Assembly (NCBI RefSeq): GCF_003967075.1
Contig: NZ_AP018664.1
Location: forward strand, 3,224,001 to 3,288,000
Direction: 5' to 3'
Length of the DNA: 64,000 nt
DNA from: Sphingobium amiense
GTDB lineage: Bacteria; Pseudomonadota; Alphaproteobacteria; Sphingomonadales; Sphingomonadaceae
The notes under the pieces: generated by a model
What the model was told of the DNA's origin: nothing
The model's database searches: none
The model's input: the letters and a program-made list of their open reading frames with translations, nothing else
Part shown: in pieces, positions 1 to 9,869 of the stretch
Numbering within the stretch: position 1 is the first letter of the stretch
How the letters are laid out: each line of letters opens with the position of its first letter
Program-made: the position numbers and the translations under genes

Positions 1-491
1 ATCTGCGCATCGCCACGTCCGAAAGCTGGAAGGACCGCATGACCGGCGAGCGCAAGGAGCGCACCGAATGGCACAGCGTCGTCATCGGCGGCGAAGGGCT
101 GGTCGGGGTGGCCGAGCGCTTCCTGCGCAAAGGCTCCAAAATCTACATCGAAGGCCAGCTCCGCACCCGCAAGTGGCAGGACCAGAACGGCAATGACCGC
201 TATTCGACCGAAGTGATGGTGCAGGGTCCGGGCGCAGTCCTGACCATGCTCGACAGCGCGGGCGGCGGTCAGGGCGGCGGCGGCGGGCGCGGCCAGGGCG
301 TCTCCGACTGGAGCGGCGGGTCGAGCGGCTTTGGCGGCGGCGACTATGACGATTTCGGCGGCGGATCGGGCGGTGGCCAGAGCGGGGGTCAGGGCGGCGG
401 CGGCTTCGGCGGCGGACGCTCGCAGGGCAGCGGCGGCCGCGCGGGCGGGCCGAACTTCGACAATGATCTGGACGACGAAGTGCCGTTCTGA
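1..491 (+). CDS. ssb: Single-stranded DNA-binding protein SSB (5' end outside window)
   Basis: The gene enters from the left edge; 162 residues are visible, read from base 3. The first part is the distal half of an OB fold ([10 protein letters not shown], then a basic [16 protein letters not shown] strand), as in SSBs that coat single-stranded DNA in replication and repair. A long glycine-rich disordered linker follows (about residues 85-150), with many GGC codons. The protein ends in the acidic tip DDEVPF, the conserved peptide that docks partner proteins. The truncation is only the window boundary. A hairpin follows the stop codon and separates the gene from convergent galU. Identification is secure from the OB fold, linker and tip together. 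Confidence 0.96.
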   Translation, partial: LRIATSESWKDRMTGERKERTEWHSVVIGGEGLVGVAERFLRKGSKIYIEGQLRTRKWQDQNGNDRYSTEVMVQGPGAVLTMLDSAGGGQGGGGGRGQGVSDWSGGSSGFGGGDYDDFGGGSGGGQSGGQGGGGFGGGRSQGSGGRAGGPNFDNDLDDEVPF

Positions 492-510
492 ACGATTTCG
501 GAGATTGAAA

Positions 511-534
511 ATCCTCCCCGTTCAAGGGGAGGAT
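511..534. terminator. Hairpin between convergent ssb and galU
   Basis: ATCCTCCCC (511-519) and GGGGAGGAT (526-534) form a perfect 9-bp stem with a 6-nt loop between two convergent genes. There is no long T-run on the plus strand. On the minus strand the stem is followed by TTTCAATC. It is probably a bidirectional terminator; the position supports this more than the sequence does. Confidence 0.5.
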
Positions 535-551
535 GATTCAATCGGCCCGCC

Positions 552-1427
552 TCAGCGCGCCAGTTCTTCCGCCGCGAAGGCGCGGATATGGTCGCGTAGG
601 TCGTCGCGCTCCAGCGAAAGCGCCAGATTGGCTTCGATATAACCCGCCTTCGACCCGCAGTCGAAACGGCGGCCGTCGAACGTCACGCCGTGGAAGGGCT
701 GCTTTCCGATCATCGCGGCCATGGCGTCGGTAAGCTGGATCTCGCCGCCCGCGCCCTTTTCCTGCGTCGCGAGGATCTTCATCACCTCGGGCTGGAGGAT
801 GTAGCGCCCCGGCAGGATGAGGTTGGACGGCGCGGTGCCGAGCTTGGGCTTTTCGACCAGACCCTTGACTTCGGTCAGCGCGCCGTCGCGCGCGCCCGGA
901 TCAATCACACCATAGCTCGGCGTCTGGTCCATCGGGATTTCCAGCGCACAGACGAGGTTGCCGCCGACCTTTTCATAGGCGTCGACCATCTGCTTCATGC
1001 AGCCATTGCCCTTTTCGCCCTTCATGAATTCGTCGGGCAGCAGGATGGCGAAGGGTTCGTCGCCCACGATGTCGCGCGCGCACCAGATGGCGTGGCCGAG
1101 GCCCAGCGATTCCTGCTGGCGCAGGAACACAGCGTTGCCCGGATCGAGCCGCGTGCCCTCCAGCGCGGAAATGTCCTTCCCACGCTCGCGTTGCAGCGTC
1201 TCGCATTCGAAGGCGATGTCGAAATAATCCTCGATCGCGCCCTTGCCACGGCCGGTGACGAAGATGAACTGTTCGATTCCCGCCTCGCGCGCCTCGTCCA
1301 CGGCATATTGGATCAGCGGACGGTCGACGACGGGCAGCAGTTCCTTGGGCACCGCCTTGGTCGCGGGCAGGAAGCGCGTACCGAGACCGGCGACGGGAAA
1401 CACGGCTTTGCGAATAGGCTTGGTCAA
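552..1427 (-). CDS. galU: UTP--glucose-1-phosphate uridylyltransferase
   Basis: This 291-residue cytoplasmic enzyme makes UDP-glucose from UTP and glucose-1-phosphate, the precursor of exopolysaccharide, lipid-linked sugars and other UDP-sugars. The N-terminal nucleotide-binding signature is clear at about residues 10-32 (AGLGTRFLPATKAVPKELLP), followed by LLPDEF and the VEKP motif near residue 191. Length matches bacterial GalU. It is monocistronic on the minus strand, with a hairpin beyond its stop codon. Sphingomonads make sphingan-type polysaccharides and glycosphingolipids, for which UDP-glucose is a likely donor; that link is inference. Confidence 0.96.
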   Translation of the reverse strand: MTKPIRKAVFPVAGLGTRFLPATKAVPKELLPVVDRPLIQYAVDEAREAGIEQFIFVTGRGKGAIEDYFDIAFECETLQRERGKDISALEGTRLDPGNAVFLRQQESLGLGHAIWCARDIVGDEPFAILLPDEFMKGEKGNGCMKQMVDAYEKVGGNLVCALEIPMDQTPSYGVIDPGARDGALTEVKGLVEKPKLGTAPSNLILPGRYILQPEVMKILATQEKGAGGEIQLTDAMAAMIGKQPFHGVTFDGRRFDCGSKAGYIEANLALSLERDDLRDHIRAFAAEELAR

Positions 1428-1505
1428 GGTCGAATCCCCTGTAGACGCAGTTGCGCTGTCTTTGCCGCACCTGCGAAAAAGGTCAAGCGGGCCGGAGCAG
1501 GCGGA

Positions 1506-1949
1506 TCAGACGGCGAGCAGGCGACTGGCGATGGTTTCGAGCGATGCGATCTCCGCCTCCAGTTGGTGCAGCGCGATATGCTGGAGGTTGTTGCGTCCGT
1601 CGCGGCAGGTGAAGCCGCCCTCGGCGGGCTGGTGAAATCCCTGGATTATAAGCGCGCGGAAGCGGTCGATCCGCTGCATGTCGCGCTCTATCTCCGAAAT
1701 TTCGGTGAGCGCGCTGGCGTTGCGGCGGTCGCGCATGGCGACCATCGTGCGCAGTTCGGTCATCAGCTTCGCCATGCTGGGCCGCGTGCGCGCGCCCACG
1801 GTGCGGATGTCGCCCATCGCATCGCGCATCAGCCCGATCTTGGTTTCCAGACTCTGCTCCAGCATCGTCCACGCACACACCAGCCGCCCCACCGCGCACA
1901 GCAGCGCCGCGTCTTCCGGCGCATAGTCCGAAACCGCCTTCGTCGTCAT
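1506..1949 (-). CDS. Hypothetical helical protein
   Basis: I do not recognise this 147-residue protein. It has no signal peptide or membrane segment. It looks almost entirely alpha-helical, with heptad-like stretches (LEQSLETKIGLMRDAMG, then an ISEIERDMQRIDRFRALI region). The frame stays open upstream to 2063, but the start at 1949 (MTTKAVSDY) is preferred because the upstream extension is arginine-rich and low in complexity. It lies upstream of galU on the same strand with about 80 bp between them, so co-transcription is possible. A cytoplasmic bundle protein is all the sequence supports. Confidence 0.6.
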   Translation of the reverse strand: MTTKAVSDYAPEDAALLCAVGRLVCAWTMLEQSLETKIGLMRDAMGDIRTVGARTRPSMAKLMTELRTMVAMRDRRNASALTEISEIERDMQRIDRFRALIIQGFHQPAEGGFTCRDGRNNLQHIALHQLEAEIASLETIASRLLAV

Positions 1950-2112
1950 GTCATGAACCAGTTGCACACCCACGCTCTTCGCCTCCCTCGACAGATGGCG
2001 GTGTGCACAGCGGCGGGCGGAAATGGCCAGAGCGCGGCCCGAGGCTCCTCGCGCCCGCGGCACGATCCATCGTCAATCGTGCCAAATCGTCGGCGAAGCG
2101 TGGCGGGAAGTG

Positions 2113-2286
2113 TCAGAAATCTATCGCGATTCCCTTCCGCTCCCAGTCGCCATAGCGGGTCGGGCTGAGTTCTTCCGCATTGCGGGAGGGCGCCTCGACC
2201 GGATCGGGGGCGGGGACGGGCGGGCTTTTGGAAAGATGCGCGGGCGGCTTTACATGCGCCGGGCGCTTGCCGTTGAAGGTTCCCAT
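2113..2286 (-). CDS. SDHAF4-like (DUF1674) small protein
   Basis: A 57-residue protein whose C-terminus, [16 protein letters not shown], is the signature of the DUF1674/SDHAF4 family. The mitochondrial members (SDHAF4) help assemble succinate dehydrogenase by binding flavinylated SdhA, and alphaproteobacteria carry short homologues. The N-terminal half is proline- and lysine-rich and probably disordered. The start at 2286 (MGTFNGKRP) is chosen because it gives the usual short family length; the frame is open further upstream without family similarity. It is divergent from htpX. A role in SdhA maturation here is inferred from the family, since no sdh gene is in the window. Confidence 0.8.
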   Translation of the reverse strand: MGTFNGKRPAHVKPPAHLSKSPPVPAPDPVEAPSRNAEELSPTRYGDWERKGIAIDF

Positions 2287-2398
2287 GAGCGCGGCCTTTC
2301 GATTGCGGGCGGGTCGATTGCGGGCGGGGCCGATCAACCCCATATTCATCGTCGGTTCGCTATCTGGGCGGGGAAGGAGTGCTTTGCAAGTGAACGGG

Positions 2399-3322
2399 AT
2401 GAAGACGACCATGTTGCTGGCGGCGCTTACGGCGCTGTTCATGGCGCTGGGCTATACGCTGGGCGGCAGCGGCGGCGCGGTCATCGCGCTGCTGGTGGCG
2501 GCGGGCATGAACCTCTTCACCTTCTGGAATGCCGACCGCATCGTCCTTTCCATGCACAATGCACGCGAAGTGGACGCCGCGAGCGCGCCGGATTTCTACG
2601 CTCTGGTGCAGGAACTGGCGCAGCGCGCCGGGCTGCCGATGCCGCGCGTCTACGTGATCGACCAGGATGCGCCCAACGCCTTCGCCACCGGCCGCAATCC
2701 GCAAAACGCCGCCGTCGCCGCGACCACCGGCCTGCTTTCGATGCTGAGCCGCGAGGAAGTCGCGGGCGTGATGGCGCATGAGCTGGGCCATGTGAAAAAT
2801 CGCGACACGCTCATCATGACGATGGTGGCGACCGTCGCGGGCGCGATTTCGATGCTGGCCAATTTCGGCCTCTTCTTTCGCGGCGGGGAGCGCGAAGGCC
2901 ATGGCAATATGGCGGCCAGCCTGCTGGCGGTGTTCGTCGCCCCCTTCGCCGCGATGATCGTGCAGATGGCGATCAGCCGCACGCGCGAATATGGCGCGGA
3001 CCGCGCAGGCGCGGAGATCAGCGGCAATCCGCGCGCGCTGGCATCGGCGCTGGCGAAGATTTCCGGCGCGGCGCAGGCGATCCCCAACCCGGTGGTGGAG
3101 CGCAACCCCGCCACCGCGCAGCTTTACATCGTGCCGACCCATGTGAGCGAACTTTTCTCGACCCATCCCGCGACCGAAAAGCGCATCGCGGCGTTGCAGG
3201 ATATCGCAGCGGACATGGGCGCGCCTGCCGCTCCTCCGACGGCGATGCAGCGGACATCGGCTCTTTCGCCCGCAGCCCCCGCGCGCCGCAGCCGCAGCGC
3301 GCTCGATCCCAACGGGCGCTGA
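2399..3322 (+). CDS. htpX: Membrane-bound zinc metalloprotease HtpX
   Basis: A 307-residue M48 peptidase of the inner membrane that degrades damaged membrane proteins, often together with FtsH. Two N-terminal membrane helices (about residues 4-50) precede a cytoplasmic catalytic domain with the zinc motif HELGH at residues 127-131 and the third ligand glutamate at about 197 (REYGAD). Two further hydrophobic segments lie at about 140-190. The C-terminal tail after residue 270 is alanine/proline-rich and dispensable-looking. The start at 2399 is chosen because [10 protein letters not shown] begins the first membrane helix; the long upstream extension has no family similarity. Its stop overlaps the next start (TGATG). 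Confidence 0.94.
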   Translation: MKTTMLLAALTALFMALGYTLGGSGGAVIALLVAAGMNLFTFWNADRIVLSMHNAREVDAASAPDFYALVQELAQRAGLPMPRVYVIDQDAPNAFATGRNPQNAAVAATTGLLSMLSREEVAGVMAHELGHVKNRDTLIMTMVATVAGAISMLANFGLFFRGGEREGHGNMAASLLAVFVAPFAAMIVQMAISRTREYGADRAGAEISGNPRALASALAKISGAAQAIPNPVVERNPATAQLYIVPTHVSELFSTHPATEKRIAALQDIAADMGAPAAPPTAMQRTSALSPAAPARRSRSALDPNGR

Positions 3323-3630
3323 TGCCGCTGGACGAAATTGCCGCAGAAGCGGCGGACTTCGTCGTCCGGCAGGTGGGCGGGCTGGTCGTTGAGGTGGCGT
3401 TCGACCATATTTTCTCGCGCCACACCGCCCGCTTCTTCCATGGCGTAGGGCGCAGGACCATCCGTATCGGGACATTGGGCCAATGGCACATTCCCTCCTC
3501 GCTGCGAGCCGTGCCCAAGGGCGAGGCGGCGCGTCCCGAACCATCGGATTGGGTCGCGCTCGTGATCGGCGTCCTGATCTGGATCGCGCTGTTCATCGCC
3601 ATCGGCATGGGCGGCGCCCATTTTCTTTGA
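3322..3630 (+). CDS. Hypothetical protein with C-terminal membrane helix
   Basis: A 102-residue protein of unknown function, translationally coupled to htpX by a TGATG overlap. The first 70 residues are soluble ([20 protein letters not shown], then a basic region FHGVGRRTIRIGTLGQW). The C-terminal 25 residues are one strongly hydrophobic helix (WVALVIGVLIWIALFIAIGMG), so it is probably tail-anchored in the inner membrane with the N-terminus inside. The coupling suggests a link to HtpX or membrane proteostasis, but that is guilt by association only. Confidence 0.75.
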   Translation: MPLDEIAAEAADFVVRQVGGLVVEVAFDHIFSRHTARFFHGVGRRTIRIGTLGQWHIPSSLRAVPKGEAARPEPSDWVALVIGVLIWIALFIAIGMGGAHFL

Positions 3631-3655
3631 CGTCGAAAGCGCGTAGGGGCCGCCG

Positions 3656-4957
3656 ATGCCCCGCCCCCCTCGCCGCCGCCCTTCTCCCCGCCCTGACGAT
3701 GTTCCCGGCCTGCCCGCCCGGCGTGCGGCGCTCCGGCTGCTCGACGCGGTGCTGCGCCGAGGGGAGGCGCTGGAACTGGCGCTGCACGGCGCGGCGCAGG
3801 GATTGCCGCGCGAGGACCGGGCGCTCACGCACGCCATCGCCGCCGAGGTGCTGCGCCATTTGCCCGATCTCGACGCGCTGATCGACGGCGCAACCAAACA
3901 GCCTCTGCCCGACGATGCGAAAGCGCGCATGGTGCTGCGCATCGCGCTCGCCCAGACGCTGAAACTCGACACCCCGCCCCACGCCGCGATCGCGACCGCA
4001 CTGCCGCTGGTGGACGGCGGGCCGCGCAGGCTCGTCCATGGCGTATTCGGCACGGTGACGCGGGCGGAGCCGCTGCTGCCCGATCCGCCGACGCTCCCGG
4101 CGCAGGTTGCCGAACGCTGGGCGGCGCAATGGGGCGCGGCGATGCCTCTGGCGGCAGCCAGCGCCTACGCGGTGCGGCCCCCGGTCGACATCGGCCTGCG
4201 CGACATGAACGAGACAGCGAAGTGGACAGCCGAAACGGGCGGCACATCCTTCGCCGCCGGCCATGTCCGCCTGCCCGAAGGCGTCGCCATCCCCGACCTG
4301 CCGGGCTTTGCGCAGGGCGCCTGGTGGGTGCAGGACATCGCCGCCTCGTGCGCGGCGCGGCTGCTGGGCGCGGGCGAGGGGCGCGTCGCGCTCGACCTCT
4401 GCGCCGCGCCGGGCGGCAAGACGATGCAGCTTGCGGCGGCGGGCTGGCAGGTGACGGCGGTGGACCAGTCGAAGAAGCGGCTGGAGCGGCTGTCGGAGAA
4501 TCTCGCGCGCACCGGCCTTGCCGCACAGGTCGTGCAGGCGGACCTGCGCCAGTGGCAGCCCGATGAGCCGGTCGATGCGGTGCTGCTCGACGCGCCCTGC
4601 TCCGCCACCGGCATCTACCGCCGCCACCCGGACGTGCTCCATCGCATCGGCCCGCGCCAGATCGCGGAGCTGGCAGAATTGCAGGCCGAACTGCTCGCCC
4701 GCGCCGCCGACTGGGTGAAGCCGGGCGGGCGGCTCGTCTATGCCACCTGCTCGCTCGAACGGGCGGAGGGGGAGGATCAGATCGCCCGCTTTCTCGAGAA
4801 CCGGAGCGACTTTACGCTGGCGACGCCGGACGCCGCCACCCTGCCCGGCGGCATCGCGCCCACACCCGAGGGCTGGCTGCGCACCCTGCCCGATACGCTG
4901 GCGGCGCAGGGCGGCACGGACGGCTTCTTCATCGCTGCCCTGACAAAAGAGCCATAG
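3656..4957 (+). CDS. rsmB: 16S rRNA (cytosine-5) methyltransferase RsmB/Sun family
   Basis: A 433-residue RNA m5C methyltransferase. An N-terminal NusB-like RNA-binding domain (about residues 20-140) is followed by a SAM-dependent Rossmann domain. Motif I DLCAAPGGKT is at about 247-256. Motif IV DAPCSATG contains Cys315 and motif VI YATCSLE contains Cys365, the cysteine pair used for covalent catalysis and product release in this family. RsmB methylates C967 of 16S rRNA in Escherichia coli; the exact target base here is inferred. The very N-terminus is proline/arginine-rich. It lies about 25 bp after the preceding gene and probably belongs to the same transcript. Confidence 0.93.
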   Translation: MPRPPRRRPSPRPDDVPGLPARRAALRLLDAVLRRGEALELALHGAAQGLPREDRALTHAIAAEVLRHLPDLDALIDGATKQPLPDDAKARMVLRIALAQTLKLDTPPHAAIATALPLVDGGPRRLVHGVFGTVTRAEPLLPDPPTLPAQVAERWAAQWGAAMPLAAASAYAVRPPVDIGLRDMNETAKWTAETGGTSFAAGHVRLPEGVAIPDLPGFAQGAWWVQDIAASCAARLLGAGEGRVALDLCAAPGGKTMQLAAAGWQVTAVDQSKKRLERLSENLARTGLAAQVVQADLRQWQPDEPVDAVLLDAPCSATGIYRRHPDVLHRIGPRQIAELAELQAELLARAADWVKPGGRLVYATCSLERAEGEDQIARFLENRSDFTLATPDAATLPGGIAPTPEGWLRTLPDTLAAQGGTDGFFIAALTKEP

Positions 4958-5008
4958 AGATTCTTAACGCGACTGCGCTATGATCGCAGCCGTAACGAAA
5001 GGAGTCGC

Positions 5009-5497
5009 ATGCGTCCGGTCGAGCCGCTACCCCTCAATCATAGCTGGCCGCTGTTCGACCTGCGCGAGCATCTGTCGACCGCCCTGCTCGATCCGCACGT
5101 GTCGGAGAATGAGGAGGCGCTGGCGGAGCGCGGCCTTGGCCTCTGGCGCTGCGACCTGCCCGATGAGCGGCTGAGCTGGACGGCGGGCGTCTACGACCTG
5201 TTCGGGCTGGAACGCAGATCGCCGGTCGCCCGTGCCCATGCCGCGTCCCTCTACGCCCCGGACTCGCGCGATGCGATGGAGCGGCTGCGCGCCTATGCGA
5301 TCAGCCACAGGCGCGGCTTCACGCTGGACGTGGACATCGACCGGGCGGACGGCGGACGCTGCGCGATGCGGCTGGTCGCCGCCCCGGTGCTGGACGCGCA
5401 GGGCGAGGTGATCGCGCTGCATGGCGCCAAGCAGCTCCTGCCCCCCGACGCGCACCTGTCGCACAAGCTGGACCCCACCATTTTCGTCATGCTTTGA
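5009..5497 (+). CDS. Orphan PAS-fold protein
   Basis: A 162-residue protein containing one PAS-like fold. About residues 45-145 carry the GLGLWRCDLPDERLSWT core strand, a helical middle (YDLFGLERRSP) and a C-terminal beta hairpin ending in APVLDAQGEVIALHGAKQ. This pattern matches the PAS_3 type seen in sensor kinases and diguanylate cyclases. No effector domain (kinase, GGDEF, EAL, HTH) and no membrane segment are present, so it may bind a ligand or act as a protein-interaction module. It follows rsmB by about 50 bp. The PAS assignment is by pattern and the signal sensed is unknown. Confidence 0.75.
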   Translation: MRPVEPLPLNHSWPLFDLREHLSTALLDPHVSENEEALAERGLGLWRCDLPDERLSWTAGVYDLFGLERRSPVARAHAASLYAPDSRDAMERLRAYAISHRRGFTLDVDIDRADGGRCAMRLVAAPVLDAQGEVIALHGAKQLLPPDAHLSHKLDPTIFVML

Positions 5498-5548
5498 AGA
5501 GGTTGGCCGGTCGCGGCCCGCCCCCTTTCGAATCGCCGAAAATCCCCG

Positions 5549-5577
5549 TTGCCCTTGTGCCGGACGGGCACTAAGGC
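5549..5577 (+). promoter_or_regulatory. Candidate sigma-70 promoter of rpe
   Basis: TTGCCC (5549-5554) is followed by a 17-nt spacer and TAAGGC (5572-5577). The same arrangement, TTGCCT-N17-TAAGGG, precedes rpmI at 33208. Transcription would begin very close to the rpe start codon at 5588, giving an almost leaderless mRNA. The -10 element is a poor match to TATAAT, so this is tentative. Confidence 0.35.
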
Positions 5578-5587
5578 GAACGGTCAC

Positions 5588-6250
5588 ATGACCCGTCCCG
5601 TCCTCATCTCACCCTCCATCCTCTCCGCCGATTTCGCTCGTCTGGGCGAGGAAGTGCGCGCCATCGACGAAGCGGGCTGCGACTGGGTGCATATCGACGT
5701 GATGGACGGGCATTTCGTGCCCAACATCACCATCGGCCCGGCGGTGGTGAAGGCGCTGCGCCCGCACACGAAAAAGCCGTTCGACGTGCATCTGATGATT
5801 TCGCCGGTGGATCTCTATCTCGACGCCTTCGCGAGCGCGGGCGCGGACATCATCACCGTCCATCCCGAAGCGGGACCGCACATCCACCGCACCGTCCAGC
5901 ATATCAGGTCGCTGGGCGTGAAGGCGGGCGTGGTGCTCAATCCGGGCACCCCGGCCAAGATGCTCGACTATCTGATCGACGATGTCGACCTCATCCTCGT
6001 CATGAGCGTCAATCCGGGGTTCGGCGGGCAGAGCTTCATCCCCAGCCAGCTCCGCAAGATCGAAGCGATCCGCAAAATGATCGAAAAGTCGGGCCGCGAC
6101 ATCCGCCTGCAGGTGGACGGCGGCATCGACCTGATCACCGCGCCGCAGGCCATCGCGGCGGGCGCGGACGTGCTGGTCGCGGGCACGGCCACCTTCCGCG
6201 GCGGGCCATCGGCCTATGCCGACAATATCCGGGCGCTGCGGGGCGGGTGA
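5588..6250 (+). CDS. rpe: Ribulose-phosphate 3-epimerase
   Basis: A 220-residue TIM-barrel enzyme interconverting ribulose-5-phosphate and xylulose-5-phosphate in the pentose phosphate pathway. Family motifs are intact: [13 protein letters not shown] at the N-terminus, [12 protein letters not shown] carrying the metal-binding His/Asp, [11 protein letters not shown] near residue 140, and QVDGGI carrying the second catalytic Asp. The frame is open upstream, but the start at 5588 ([10 protein letters not shown]) gives normal length. The stop codon overlaps the GTG start of the next gene (GTGA), so the two are translationally coupled. Confidence 0.97.
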   Translation: MTRPVLISPSILSADFARLGEEVRAIDEAGCDWVHIDVMDGHFVPNITIGPAVVKALRPHTKKPFDVHLMISPVDLYLDAFASAGADIITVHPEAGPHIHRTVQHIRSLGVKAGVVLNPGTPAKMLDYLIDDVDLILVMSVNPGFGGQSFIPSQLRKIEAIRKMIEKSGRDIRLQVDGGIDLITAPQAIAAGADVLVAGTATFRGGPSAYADNIRALRGG

Positions 6251-8013
6251 ACGAAGCCCGCCGCCTCCCCGCCCGCAAGGGCCACACTCTTCCCGACGAA
6301 CCGGAAGAGGACGGCATCGAGCAGGGCAAGCGGCTCATCCGCGTCGCGGATGACAAGGGGCTGTCGCTGGCGCAGCGGATCGCCAACCAGTTCTACCTGC
6401 TGAGCTGGAAGACGCCGATCCATGGCCGCCGCCTGAAGGGCAAATATCCGCTCAAGCTGCTGGCCGTGCCCGACGACGCCGTGCCCGGCGACCCGCGCGC
6501 GGGCGCGGCGATGCGGGCGGGCTACCTGCTGTTCCGGGGGCAGAAGCAGATTATCGCCTCGCTCGATTTCGCCCGCACCGACCTGCCTGCCCCCTTTACC
6601 GACTATCTGCACGGCTTCCGCTGGCTGCGCGATCTGGCGGCCAGCGCCAACCGCGAGCAGGGCGCGCCCATCGCCGAAAGCATCATGCGCAAATGGCTCG
6701 ACGCGCATCATGAAACGCCCAGCGAACCGGCATGGCGGGCGGACAATGCGGGCTGGCGACTGCTGTTCTGGACCGCGCATGCGCCGCTGATCCTGTCGTC
6801 AGGCGATCTCGTCTACCGCTCGCTCGTGCTCAACTGCATCGCCCGCACCGCCCGGCATCTCGACCGCAGCGCCGACAAGGCGCCGATGGGCCTGCCGCGC
6901 CTTGCCGCATGGGGCGGCATCCTCGCTGCCGCGCTGCTGATCCCCGGCGGCGAAGCGCGCCGCATCTTCGGCGAGGCGGGGATGAAGCGCGCCATCGACA
7001 GCGGCTTCCACGCCGATGGCGGCATCGTGTCGCGATCCCCGCTGGCGCAGATGGAAGCGGTGATGCTGCTCACCATGGTGCAGGCGGTCTATCAGGTGCG
7101 GCGCGAAACGCCGCCGCCCTGCATCGCCGACGCGCTGACGCGCGCGGTCCCTGCGCTGCTCGGCCTCGCCCATGGCGACGGTGGCCTCGGAAGCTGGCAG
7201 GGGGCGGGTGCGATTGCCCCGGACATCGTGCGCGCGGTGGTGGAGGCAAGCCGGGTGCGCGCCCGTCCGCTGCGGCAGGCGCGCGACTGGGGCTATCAGC
7301 GGATCGCGGCGGGCGCGACCGTCGTGCAGGTCGATGCCGCGCCCCCGCCGGTCGCGCATCTGGCGGCGGCGGGCTGCGCCTCGACCGGCGCGGTCGAGAT
7401 CAGCGACGGGTCGCAGCGCCTCATCGTCAACTGCGGCGGCGCGGCGCTGGAAGGCGCATGGGTGCCGCGCGATCTGGCGCAGGGGCTGCGCACCACCGCC
7501 GCGCACAGCACTCTCGTGCTCAACGACAGCAATTCGACCGCGCTGCTGCCCGACGGCACGCTGGGCAGGGGCGTCACCGAGGTCGAACTGACGCGGCAGG
7601 AAACCGACAATGGCAGCCGCATCGACATCAGCCATGACGGCTATGTCCGGCGCATGGGCTATGTCCACCGCCGCCTGCTGATGGTGAGCGGCGACGGGCG
7701 CGAAGTGCGCGGCGAAGACATGCTCACCCCCGCCGAGCGCCGCCGCAAGCCGCAGCGCCAGCCGGTGCAGCTCCGCTTCCACCTTGCGCCCGGCGTCGAG
7801 CCGACGCTGACCGCCGACAGTCAGGGCGCGGTGCTGCGCATCGATTCGGGCGTGATGTGGCAGTTCCGCACCGGCGCGGGCGTGCTGAGCGTCGAGGAAA
7901 GCCTCTGGGTCGACGGCGACGGGCGCCCCCATCCCACGCGCCAGCTCGTCGTGACCGGCGAAGCGCTGCCCGGCGGATCGAACATCGGCTGGCTGTTCAA
8001 GCGGATGGGGTGA
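6247..8013 (+). CDS. Heparinase II/III-family protein
   Basis: A 588-residue protein with an N-terminal alpha-helical toroid (about residues 60-300) and a C-terminal beta-rich heparinase II/III-like domain (about 310-570; [23 protein letters not shown], then [13 protein letters not shown]). Characterised relatives are polysaccharide lyases acting on uronic-acid glycans. No signal peptide is visible (it begins [12 protein letters not shown]), which is odd for an extracellular lyase and suggests a cytoplasmic or otherwise exported enzyme. The GTG start overlaps the rpe stop. Such genes sit between rpe and purH in many alphaproteobacteria, as I recall, but the substrate is unknown. Confidence 0.82.
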   Translation: MNEARRLPARKGHTLPDEPEEDGIEQGKRLIRVADDKGLSLAQRIANQFYLLSWKTPIHGRRLKGKYPLKLLAVPDDAVPGDPRAGAAMRAGYLLFRGQKQIIASLDFARTDLPAPFTDYLHGFRWLRDLAASANREQGAPIAESIMRKWLDAHHETPSEPAWRADNAGWRLLFWTAHAPLILSSGDLVYRSLVLNCIARTARHLDRSADKAPMGLPRLAAWGGILAAALLIPGGEARRIFGEAGMKRAIDSGFHADGGIVSRSPLAQMEAVMLLTMVQAVYQVRRETPPPCIADALTRAVPALLGLAHGDGGLGSWQGAGAIAPDIVRAVVEASRVRARPLRQARDWGYQRIAAGATVVQVDAAPPPVAHLAAAGCASTGAVEISDGSQRLIVNCGGAALEGAWVPRDLAQGLRTTAAHSTLVLNDSNSTALLPDGTLGRGVTEVELTRQETDNGSRIDISHDGYVRRMGYVHRRLLMVSGDGREVRGEDMLTPAERRRKPQRQPVQLRFHLAPGVEPTLTADSQGAVLRIDSGVMWQFRTGAGVLSVEESLWVDGDGRPHPTRQLVVTGEALPGGSNIGWLFKRMG

Positions 8014-8110
8014 AGAGGGGCCGTCCCCTCACATCCGGGACTGTATTTTTGCCCGATCTGCCCTTAAGGGACCGCGCAAGCCAGCCTGCCCCTCCGGAGA
8101 AAGCCCTTCC

Positions 8111-9700
8111 ATGACCGACGTCACCATCAAGCGCGCCCTTCTGTCCGTGTCCGACAAGACCGGCCTTGTGGAGCTTGGCAAGGCGCTCGGCTCGCACGGG
8201 GTGGAGCTGGTGTCGACCGGCGGCACGGCGAAGGCGCTGCGCGAGGCGGGTCTCGACGTGAAGGATATTTCCGACCTCACCGGCTTTCCCGAGATGATGG
8301 ACGGGCGGGTCAAGACGCTGCATCCCAAGGTGCATGGCGGCCTGCTCGCGGTGCGGAACAATGCCGAACATGTCGCCTCGATGGACGAGCACGCAATCGG
8401 CGCGATCGACCTCGTCGTCGTCAACCTCTACCCCTTCGCCGCGACCGTCGCGAAGGGCGCGGAGCGCGAGGAGATCATCGAGAATATCGACATTGGCGGG
8501 CCGTCGATGGTCCGTTCCGCCGCCAAGAATCACGAGAGCGTGGCGATCGTCACCGATCCCGCCGACTATGCCCGGCTGATCGCGGAAATGGCCGAAAAGG
8601 CCGGTGCGACCAGCTATGATTTCCGCCGGATGCTGGCGGCCAAGGCCTATGCGGCGACCGCCGCCTATGATTCGACGATCGCAAGCTGGTTCGCCTTCGC
8701 CGATCAGGGCATGGCCTTCCCCGAAAGCCTCTCGGTCTCCAGCAGGCTGGACGCGACGCTGCGCTATGGCGAGAACCCGCACCAGTCCGCCGCGCTCTAT
8801 CTGCCGGTCGGCCTTTCGGCGAACGGCATCGCCCAGGCGCGGCAGGTGCAGGGCAAGGAACTGAGCTACAACAACTACAACGACGCCGACGCCGCGCTCG
8901 AACTGGTGAGCGAGTTCCGCGACGGGCCGCCGACCGTGGTGATCGTCAAGCACGCCAATCCCTGCGGCGTCGCCACCGGCGAAACGCTGATCGAAGCCTA
9001 TGAGGCGGCGCTCGCCTGCGACAGCGTGTCGGCCTTTGGCGGCATTATCGCGGTCAACCGCCCGCTCGACGGCCCCACCGCCGAAGCGATCAGCGGCATC
9101 TTCACCGAAGTCGTCGCCGCGCCCGACGCGGACGAGGACGCCAAGGCGATCTTCGCGAAGAAGAAGAATCTGCGCCTGCTGCTGACCGGCGACCTGCCCG
9201 ATCCGGCACGCCCCGGCCTCCAGATGAAGAGCATCGCGGGCGGGATGCTGGTGCAGAGCCGCGACAATGGCCGCGTGACGCGCGAGCAGCTCAGGCAAGT
9301 GACGAAGCGCGCGCCCACCGATCAGGAACTCAGCGACTGCCTCTTCGCCTGGACGGTCGCCAAGCATGTGAAGTCGAACGCCATCGTCTATGCGAAGGAC
9401 GGCAGCACCGCAGGCGTCGGCGCGGGCCAGATGAACCGGCTCGAATCCGCGCGCATCGCCGCGTGGAAGGCGAAGGACGCGGCGGAGAAAGCGGGCTGGG
9501 CGCAGCCGCGCACCATCGGCTCGGCCGTAGCGTCCGACGCATTCTTCCCCTTCGCCGACGGGCTGCTGGCGGCGGTCGAGGCGGGCGCCACCGCCGTGAT
9601 CCAGCCGGGCGGGTCCATCCGCGACGACGAAGTGATCGCCGCGGCGGACGAAGCGGGCCTCGCCATGGTCTTCACCGGCATGCGGCATTTCCGCCACTAA
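8111..9700 (+). CDS. purH: Bifunctional AICAR transformylase/IMP cyclohydrolase
   Basis: A 529-residue enzyme for the last two steps of de novo IMP synthesis. The N-terminal IMP cyclohydrolase (MGS-like) domain spans about residues 1-150 and contains [19 protein letters not shown]. The AICAR transformylase domain follows, with [24 protein letters not shown] and the catalytic KHANPCGVA near residue 280. It ends in the family-typical GMRHFRH. The length is normal. It starts about 100 bp after the heparinase-like gene. A weak GAGGGG/CCCCTC hairpin at 8015-8030 lies between them, so it may have its own promoter. Confidence 0.97.
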   Translation: MTDVTIKRALLSVSDKTGLVELGKALGSHGVELVSTGGTAKALREAGLDVKDISDLTGFPEMMDGRVKTLHPKVHGGLLAVRNNAEHVASMDEHAIGAIDLVVVNLYPFAATVAKGAEREEIIENIDIGGPSMVRSAAKNHESVAIVTDPADYARLIAEMAEKAGATSYDFRRMLAAKAYAATAAYDSTIASWFAFADQGMAFPESLSVSSRLDATLRYGENPHQSAALYLPVGLSANGIAQARQVQGKELSYNNYNDADAALELVSEFRDGPPTVVIVKHANPCGVATGETLIEAYEAALACDSVSAFGGIIAVNRPLDGPTAEAISGIFTEVVAAPDADEDAKAIFAKKKNLRLLLTGDLPDPARPGLQMKSIAGGMLVQSRDNGRVTREQLRQVTKRAPTDQELSDCLFAWTVAKHVKSNAIVYAKDGSTAGVGAGQMNRLESARIAAWKAKDAAEKAGWAQPRTIGSAVASDAFFPFADGLLAAVEAGATAVIQPGGSIRDDEVIAAADEAGLAMVFTGMRHFRH

Positions 9701-9763
9701 GTCCTTGATCCGCCTGCACCGTTAATCTTCGCAGGCGCAAAAAGCGCGGAAAACCGCCATTTT

Positions 9764-9786
9764 CTTGAAAGTGGCCTCTTTTCAAG
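9764..9786. repeat. Short inverted repeat upstream of the UrcA-family gene
   Basis: CTTGAAA (9764-9770) and TTTCAAG (9780-9786) form a 7-bp inverted repeat with a 9-nt spacer, 84 bp before the start codon at 9870. It could be an operator or a weak purH terminator. No T-run follows. Confidence 0.4.
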
Positions 9787-9869
9787 CACAGGGCGTGCAC
9801 TTATTTAGGGCATGACCCTGCTTCCATGTCAGACGTGGGGCGAAACATTCGTTCGACAGGAGATTTTGG

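Noticed and set aside
250..470. GGC-rich tract at the end of ssb as a simple-repeat element
   Set aside because: It encodes the glycine-rich linker expected in SSB and stays in frame.
690..2168. A 492-codon plus-strand open frame over galU
   Set aside because: Its translation has no domain and mirrors galU, which is a clear gene on the other strand.
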